Source: Ochotona curzoniae (taxonomy: Eukaryota; Chordata; Mammalia; Lagomorpha; Ochotonidae). From it: DNA of 64,000 bases. The DNA is taken from the NCBI RefSeq assembly GCF_017591425.1, contig NW_024465885.1, positions 31,318,501 through 31,382,500 of the forward strand, read 5' to 3'. Positions 57,719 through 64,000 of the stretch are shown here, in pieces. The notes beneath the pieces are model-generated. The model was not told the DNA's origin, ran no database searches, and saw only the letters and a list, made by a program, of their open reading frames with translations. A program made the translations under genes and the position numbers. Every line of letters starts with the position of its first letter. Position 1 is the stretch's first letter.

Positions 57719-58145
57719 ATGACTATGAAATACTACTCAGCCATAAAAAAGGATGAAACACTGTCTTCTGCAACAAAATGGATACAACTGAAAACAACCC
57801 ATGTTTACTGAAATAAGCCAGTCTCAAAAAGGTAAATATCAGGTTTTCTCTGAAATACAGCAGCAGCTAATATACTATAAAAAAAATAAAGAGGTATGAA
57901 AGGAAAACTTGGGAAAATGACAGTCATTTTTAGTCCATGTTTATACTCCAGTGGAAATGTAGTCTTCTTACTTTTTGGATATTATGATTTTATGGATATT
58001 ATGGTAAATTGAGCCTGTGAAAATAGAGTGGAATAAAATTATACCTGCAAAAACTGAAGAGGGGATAGAAGAAAGTGAACTGTGGTGAAGTAGGGGAGTA
58101 AGGCGATGGTTGTCTCTTGAGCTGTACCTATGGCATGCATAACAT
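57719..58145 (+). mobile_element. L1 3' fragment
   Basis: 'tgaaatactactcagccata', 'caactgaaaacaacccatgt' and 'gaaataagccagtctcaaaa' are sense L1 ORF2-end and 3' UTR motifs. Confidence 0.85.
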
Positions 58146-58149
58146 TAAT

Positions 58150-59690
58150 TCTCTTTATATTAATCGTTTTTTCAAAAGAAGACAATCTACAGAATGGGAG
58201 AAATTATGAGTTACAGATCTGACAAGGTATTAACATCTAGAATAAATAATGAACCTGAGCAACTCAACAGCAAACAAAGAAAAACAAAACAAAATAAACA
58301 AATAAAATTAACCAACAAAACAAATAAATATCTAGGTAACTCAGTTTTAAAAATGGGCAGATTTCAGAGAATTATGCTTAGTAAGGGTAAGTTAGTCCAC
58401 AGAATACAAACATATTTTCTGATTTATCATAAATAAAATTACATTTACAAAAAGTGTAATATATACAAGTGAAGTTAACAATCTGAGATTTGAATATTGT
58501 CTATAGACCTTGTTTATACTCCTGAGGAACACGAGTTTTTCCACCTACTACTTGTTAAATTTTTTACTGAGTTTAGTTCTTTCTTTATTTTATATTAAGC
58601 TTGCTAATATGTTATAAATTGAAAGTATGAACAGAAAAAAAAAAAACAGAAAAACAGAAAAAAGAAAAAAAAAAAGAAAGTATGACATCAACATCAATTT
58701 ACAACATTATGGAATTAATGGACATGGTATTGAGTAATCAATATGTTAAATTGTTGTTGATGTTATGTTGTGGCTTTAAATTGATTGGGATGATATTCTG
58801 CCAGCTCTGCCTTCAGACCAGAGATGGTTTCAAGAAATTATTGAATTTACCTGGACAATAAGATGCTGGACTCTATGCTTGGTATATGCTTGCAATGAAA
58901 GAATCTTGACTAAATTTGAAATGTAATACAGTAACAAGGTGGAGGAATCCACCATGGGGGGAGGGTACAGGGAGGGATTGGGGAATCCCAGAGCCTATGA
59001 AACTGTGTCACATAATACAACGTAATTAATAATAATAAAAAAATATAAAATAAACTGAAAGTATCTATCAAAAAATTAAAAGAAAGGAAGTATGAGGGAA
59101 AGTGGATAGAGTGGGAAGTATAATTATATTGTTAAAATGGTATATATTAAATCTGTTACTTTTATATAAATAGATAAAAATTTTTTAAATGGGCAGATAC
59201 AAACTTTTTCAAAGAAAGACATGAAAGTTGGTAACAGGCACATGATAAAATGCTCAACATCCTTAAACATTAGGGAAAAGTAACCCAAAATCACAATAAA
59301 ATATCACTTCATGATAGTCAGATTGGCTGTTATCAGAAAGAAGATAGAAATTGTTGGTGAAGATGTAGAGAAAAGGGAACTCTTGTGTACTGCTGGTGGA
59401 GATGTTAGTGTAGCCATTGTAGAAAACTAAACATAGAATTACCACATTAAGTACTGTACCATTTCACTTGTGCAATCTAAAAACAGGTTTGTATCATAGA
59501 AGGTGAAAAGTAGAATGGCCCTCACCAGCAGCTGCGGAACGTGGAGGCAGGGTATGGGCGGTATAAGGAAAGATTTATTTCTTGGCAATTAATAATGAGA
59601 TAGGAGTAAGAAAGCCTGGTGTTGTGTTACTAAATGGGATGACTACAGACAACCACAATGGACATTTTTCTAAAAAAAAAAAGCTAGATC
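58150..59690 (+). mobile_element. old L1 (ORF2 end to 3' UTR) interrupted by a younger L1 3' end
   Basis: 58180-58400 ('gacaatctacagaatgggag', 'caacagcaaacaaag') and 59180-59690 ('aaatgggcagatacaaac', 'gtgtactgctggtggagatg', 'actaaatgggatgactacag') are consecutive parts of one sense L1, separated by the copy at 58660-59045. Confidence 0.75.
58660..59045 (+). mobile_element. younger L1 3' UTR insertion
   Basis: 'ttgttgttgatgttatgttg', 'tgccagctctgccttcagacc', 'ggaatcccagagcctatgaa' and 'cgtaattaataataataaa' parallel 55.47-55.75 kb. An A-rich tract of ~45 bp (58633-58677) precedes it. Confidence 0.88.
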
Positions 59691-59772
59691 CACCATGGGG
59701 GGAAGGTACAGGGAGGGGTTGGGGAATCCCAGAGCCTATGAAACTGTGTCACATAATGCAATGTAATTATGC
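59690..59772 (+). mobile_element. short L1 3' end
   Basis: Only the last ~80 bp of the same L1 3' UTR is present ('ccaccatggggggaaggtac', 'cccagagcctatgaaactg'), an extreme 5' truncation. Confidence 0.85.
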
Positions 59773-59774
59773 AA

Positions 59775-60010
59775 CATAGTGGAGTACTTGCTTAGGTGTC
59801 ACTCCTAATTCCAGTTTCCTGTTGAAGAGCATGCTGGGAAAAAGCAATAATGTTTCTAGTAGTTTGGTCCCTGCCACCTAACTATGAAATCAGGACTGGG
59901 TTTCCAGCTTTTGGCTTTGGCTCCTGCCAGAGGTTGTTGACGTTAATCTGGAAATGTGCCAGTAGACGATAGCTTCCTTTGTCTCATAAATATACTTCTA
60001 AAAACTTAAA
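59775..60010 (+). mobile_element. old CSINE fragment
   Basis: 'tggagtacttgcttaggtgt', 'gggtttccagcttttggctt' and 'tgtgccagtagacgatagct'; decayed. Confidence 0.55.
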
Positions 60011-61249
60011 AAAAAATTAAATACAAAAAAATTGCATGGAGAGATTACGAAATAGTTGTGAAATACTACCTGCTGCATAAAAGAAAAATCTGGCCTGGCA
60101 GTGCAAATTCATGCAGTTCTAGCATAACTTCTCAGTTTACCTGGGTATAGTTGAAGTTACAGTATTAACATGACTACAGTATAAGAAAAAAAATGCAAAG
60201 AGGGACCCATAAGTAAGCAATAAATCTAAAACATGATACAGAAGTGAGCAGACATACAAAGCTAGAGCTACTTTATCCAGAATTAAGAAGAAGTGTACTT
60301 CAATAAATAGGGGAATATTAAGACTTTGAAAATACCAAGACGATGAATACTATATGTTGCATAGACAGGCAGATGTTCACTGGAGAAAAGTGAAGAGGCT
60401 GGCAAATTATGGTGGATGAAGAATTTGAGAATTTAGAAAAAGGTGATACTGCATGAAACACTGTTCCAAAAACAACTACGGTTAAGGCGAAAGATTTACT
60501 TCATTGAATTGAGAAAAGTAGGAAAGAAAAATGCTTAAGAAGTATGAGAGTCAATTGTTTAAGTTTCAGCACTTGAGACCTGCAAGATTTTAAACTGTTT
60601 CCGAAGAGACTTATATTTAGTACTCATCAAATTGATGAAAAAATGTGCTGGTAGTTGACACTAACTTTTTGGGAGAACTCTCTGATACTTAAAAATCATT
60701 TTATCTATATTGCATTTATTCTACTGGTACTAGAACTGTTATCAAATGCTGATTGATCAGGATAAATAGAAAACACTCCCTTCAACCAAAGTTGTACTGT
60801 GAGTTTTATAAAGCATAACTTAATAAAATTAACAGAAATGTTCTCAGGGCAAACACTAACAACATCTACAAGAAAGAAGAAAAAAGTAAAGACCATTAAA
60901 AAACAGTTTCCACTATTCTAATATCTTAATAAACAGTAAAGAGACTCTTTACCAGTGGAAGACAGTATTTCAACATAGGGGCTCTACTTTCAAAAAACTG
61001 GTTAGCAATTATGTCCTTAAAGCTCATGACTACTACTACATCAGTTTTTATGAGTTTGAGACATATACATTAAAAATATCATTTAATATGTTTGTGTACA
61101 CTAAAGATATTGAAAACTGCTTCCAATATCTTAGTCTTTCCTTAAAAAACATTAAGTATGCATTTCAAATAGAGTGACACATGAAAACTGCAATTGAAAC
61201 TACACAAAGGCAAAGGTTCCTGCGCCATCACTCTCTTTTTCTTCCTCTC
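60011..61249. other. intronic sequence, nothing recognised
   Basis: AT-rich, without SINE or L1 landmarks. A minus-strand frame at 60896-60705 was checked as a possible upstream exon and rejected. Confidence 0.45.
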
Positions 61250-61350
61250 ACTTAAGTGTGATAATGGTAGAGATTTGTCTATTACCTATCAGAACAAATT
61301 CTGGCATACAGCATCTGCTCAATATTTACTGAATAGCAATTATGTTTAAT
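61250..61350 (+). mobile_element. L2 3'-end fragment
   Basis: 'gagatttgtctattacctatc', 'aattctggcatacagcatct' and 'gctcaatatttactgaatag' follow the L2 3' end pattern. Confidence 0.6.
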
Positions 61351-61924
61351 TCTACTATGAACTGTATCTTTAATTCTGAGATATAGATGGCTATACATGA
61401 ATTGCATTTCATTATTATAATATAATTAGTAACCGTGAAGAGCTACAGAAACAGATAAACAGATATACTAGTTTAAAATTATTTGTAGTAAGAGACTTTT
61501 CTCCTGTTAAAACTATCAACTGAAGCTTCACTGTTTAAATGAGTCTGTTCCACAGATATGCCAAATTGGATTACAGCTAACCTAAATCCACTACAAATCC
61601 ACTACAGCTGGTAACATTTTGATCATTGCAATATCAGCTTTTTCAATAATTGTACATTTTTCATGTTCTACTTTACTTAAAATTCAAATATAAAATTCCA
61701 TCTTCATGATGAAAACTGAAGACACTGGAAGTACCAGAAGAATTAAACCCATATGAAGTTACAGTTACTTGGTTTATATCATTGTCATTGATAAACACAG
61801 GAAATTCCTTGAACATTTTTTTGTATTGTCAACAATACGGTGGTTCAGTGTTTCTAAAACTGCTCTAAATATTCCTAAAATGTTCCACTGAAAAAGTAAA
61901 GTCTAATGCTCATTTCCTTTTAAA
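61351..61924. other. intronic sequence, nothing recognised
   Basis: AT-rich; contains only a short direct repeat, 'aatccactaca' (61586 and 61597). Confidence 0.45.
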
Positions 61925-62165
61925 AAGGCCTAATGGTCTGAACTGTGCAGCTGCTCTACTTCCTAGCCAGCTCCCTGCTAATGGGCTTAAGAAAGCAGCA
62001 GAGAACGGCCCAACCCACTGCACCCATGTGGGACAGCTGGATGAAGCTTCTGTCTCCTGGCTTCTGCCTGGCCCAGCCCAGCTATTGTGGCCATGTTGGG
62101 AAAAGATCACTGGATGGAGGTTATTTCTGTCTCCCACTCTGCCTTTCAAATAAATAAATAGTTTT
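61925..62165 (+). mobile_element. old CSINE, head lost
   Basis: 'ctgctctacttcctagccag', 'cccatgtgggacagctggatg', 'tcactggatggaggttattt' and tail 'ctttcaaataaataaatag'. Confidence 0.85.
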
Positions 62166-62429
62166 AAAAAAACTCAGAAATCACAAAACTCACCATAAAT
62201 GATCCATTCCTTTTAAGTCATGGAACTTAAACTGAGGATACTGAACAAATAGGCCAAGGTTTTCAGTTTCCCATCAGGACTCAGAGACTTGGCACTGAAT
62301 TCTTAACTTGTGTGTTTTGGAGGCTAGTAACACAGACACTCTACGTAACTTTTCTTACTTCTCGAACTGAGACAGCACCTCTTCATATAGCTGCACGGAA
62401 CGTGTCTCAGCACACTGTCTGAGAAGTAA

Positions 62430-62670
62430 ACAGTCAACTAGGTGACCATCATCGGATGAATGGATAAAAAAATGGGTATGTATACAGTGGAATATTTTCC
62501 AGTTATAAAAAAGAACTAAATTCTAACATCTGTAGCAAAACAGACACAATGAGAAGACATCATGTTAAATGAAATAAGCTAGACTCAGAAACACAGATAT
62601 CACCTGCTTGCTCTATATGTGAAAAATAAAATTTAAAGAATGAAAAAGAAAAGAAAAAAAAAAAAGAAAG
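62430..62670 (+). mobile_element. L1 ORF2-end fragment with A-rich tail
   Basis: 'atcatcggatgaatggataaa', 'atacagtggaatattttcca', 'gaaataagctagactcagaa' and an A-rich tract at 62630-62670. Confidence 0.88.
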
Positions 62671-63498
62671 AAATGTCTATATGTATCAGCATGGCTGCAA
62701 GCACAGTTTTGTCAAATCTTTGGCTTTATTCTTTATCAAACCAATAGTTAAGATTGTTGTATTAGTTTGAATGATCTATGGTTACTTTTAAATCTATTTA
62801 AAAATAACTACAAAATTGAAAAAAAATAAAAATGTAATGCATGTGAAGTAACTAAGCCCCAAGAAACAACACTTAACCCTTACCTTCTTCACAGATCATT
62901 ATTTTCACATAATACAAAAATTATGCTTTATTTCTTTGCAGCCAATTTCAGTATCAACTCTGTAGTAATAACTGCTATAACTTATTTTAATTATAAAAAT
63001 TATATCTCATACTTGGAATAATTTTTAAGCAAGTGTTAAAGGCCTTCAATCTTCATTGGTTACAGCATATTTCATGAAATATTTCATCTATGACTCTCTG
63101 GATGAATGAACAAAATTTTGACCCCAAATATCATTTTAATTCATCCTAATAAGTCCATGATTTCTAATTTCTAATTACTGTAAATTTATTAATAGGACAG
63201 TCTGGGTTATTTTGCTTGCTTTCAACTTTGAATCACTGATTCAAAGAACATTTTCATCACTGACTTAGAAAGTACTCAGGATCATCAAATGCCTTGGCCT
63301 AATCACGAGGAGAATTTACTACTCAATTGTGGTGTCCAAAAATAGTGACAACATACAACATAAATTTAGAAACTCTCATCCCAAAACCAGCCCTGTTAAA
63401 ATAATTTACTTTGTGTCTGGGGCAAAATGACATGCTTTTGTTCCTGATTAAATAATATAACCAGATAGTGTGCTGTTGGTATTGACTGTATGTGATTT
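62671..63498. other. intronic sequence, nothing recognised
   Basis: AT-rich unique-looking DNA; no exon-like frame or repeat recognised. Confidence 0.45.
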
Positions 63499-63829
63499 AT
63501 TTTTTTTAAAAAAAGATTTGTTTTATTTTTATTGGAAAGTCAGATATATAGAGAGAAGCAGACAGAAAGATCTTCCTTTTGTTGATTCATGCCCCAAGCA
63601 ACCACAATAGCCTGAGCTGAGCCAATCTGAAGCCAGGAGCCAGGAGCCTCTTCTGAATCTCCCATGTGGGTGCAGGGTCCCAAGGCTTTGTGTTGTCCTC
63701 AACTGCTTTCGCAGGCCACAGCAGGGAGCTGGATGGGAAGCAAGGCTGCTGGGATTAGAACTGGCACCCATATAGGATCCTGGCCTATGAAAGGTGAGGA
63801 CTTAAGCCTCTAGGACATCGCACTGGGCC
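63499..63829 (-). mobile_element. CSINE
   Basis: Full-length reverse copy: T-rich tail, 'attggaaagtcagatatata', 'cccatgtgggtgcagggtcc', 'gatgggaagcaaggctgctg' and head 'catcgcactgggcc'. It has the same orientation as C21orf91. Confidence 0.96.
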
Positions 63830-64000
63830 ATATGTTTTTCTTTCAAATAAGAGAAATGCTCTTCTATTAGCTAGATCCATAAATAACTTTAGTATACTCC
63901 AGAGATATTTCATGAAATTCTGTGACTGTGCAGGAAAATAGCAGAGGAGGCTCACCATGGGCAAGATTGAGGACAAATTAAAAGAAAGGCTATCTCTAAA

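Larger units (their letters stand above)
42986..64000 (-). other. C21orf91: probable upstream C21orf91 intron (incomplete)
   Basis: The DNA above the 42985 acceptor has no segment matching the missing N-terminal exon (CxxC-rich, ending before a split Gly codon). I looked for its reverse complement by eye without success. The interval is therefore most simply the intron 5' of the central exon, running off the right edge. It is AT-rich, with SINEs, L1 fragments and L2 remnants and no promoter-like CpG island. Confidence 0.6.

Noticed and set aside
60705..60896. Minus-strand frame preceded by a pyrimidine tract and 'cttgtag', considered as the missing C21orf91 upstream exon
   Set aside because: It lacks the CxxC pairs expected of the EURL N-terminus, does not end in the needed phase at a donor, and resembles the family only in a short 'SVC' coincidence.

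Overview
This is a mammalian nuclear genomic window. Almost every interval carries copies of the tRNA-derived lagomorph C-repeat SINE (CSINE). The youngest copies have the 'ggcctagtggctaaagtcctc' type of head that I associate with pika (Ochotona) rather than rabbit. L1 fragments, L1 3' ends sharing a 'cccagagcctatgaaact' motif, and older MIR, L2, MLT1 and Tigger remnants fit the same picture. I infer a pika; Lagomorpha is the firmer part of that call. No bacterial, plasmid or viral replicon features are present.

Only one protein-coding gene is supported: the 3' part of C21orf91 (EURL) on the minus strand. Three coding exons are visible: 42985-42449, 41521-41459, and 38754 to a stop at 38588. 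Their splice sites and phases agree, and they encode 255 residues without a stop or indel. This corresponds to everything except the first ~42 residues of the ~297-residue protein as I remember it. The upstream exon(s) and promoter were not found and presumably lie beyond the right edge. Behind the stop is a ~4.4 kb AT-rich, repeat-free tract (about 34.18-38.59 kb) that I read as the long 3' UTR, with an AATAAA at 34205-34200.

Layout: 1-34 kb is intergenic DNA downstream of the gene, dense in SINEs and L1 pieces, with a Tigger/MER2 remnant, an MLT1 LTR, a MIR and an L2 remnant. Between 14.5 and 21.7 kb, and again at 25.0-25.9 kb, is an unusual repeat family. It has a GC-rich degenerate array of ~55-85 bp units joined to a 3' tail, with no ORF. 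A second copy of that tail is fused to a SINE head at 16.83-17.23 kb. 34.2-43.0 kb is the gene body, with a solo LTR inserted inside an old SINE in the last intron. 43-64 kb is presumed upstream intron, with SINEs, an L2 remnant, several L1 insertions (one splitting an older repeat, others nested with inversions) and two perfect inverted repeats.

The remaining open frames are read-throughs of SINEs, L1s, microsatellites or the GC-rich array, or unrecognised chance frames. No new multi-gene system was found. The most interesting items are the array-plus-tail retroelement family and its SINE chimera, a diverged ~220 bp direct duplication at 4.86/6.30 kb, the LTR-in-SINE insertion, and the EURL locus with its repeat-free 3' UTR.
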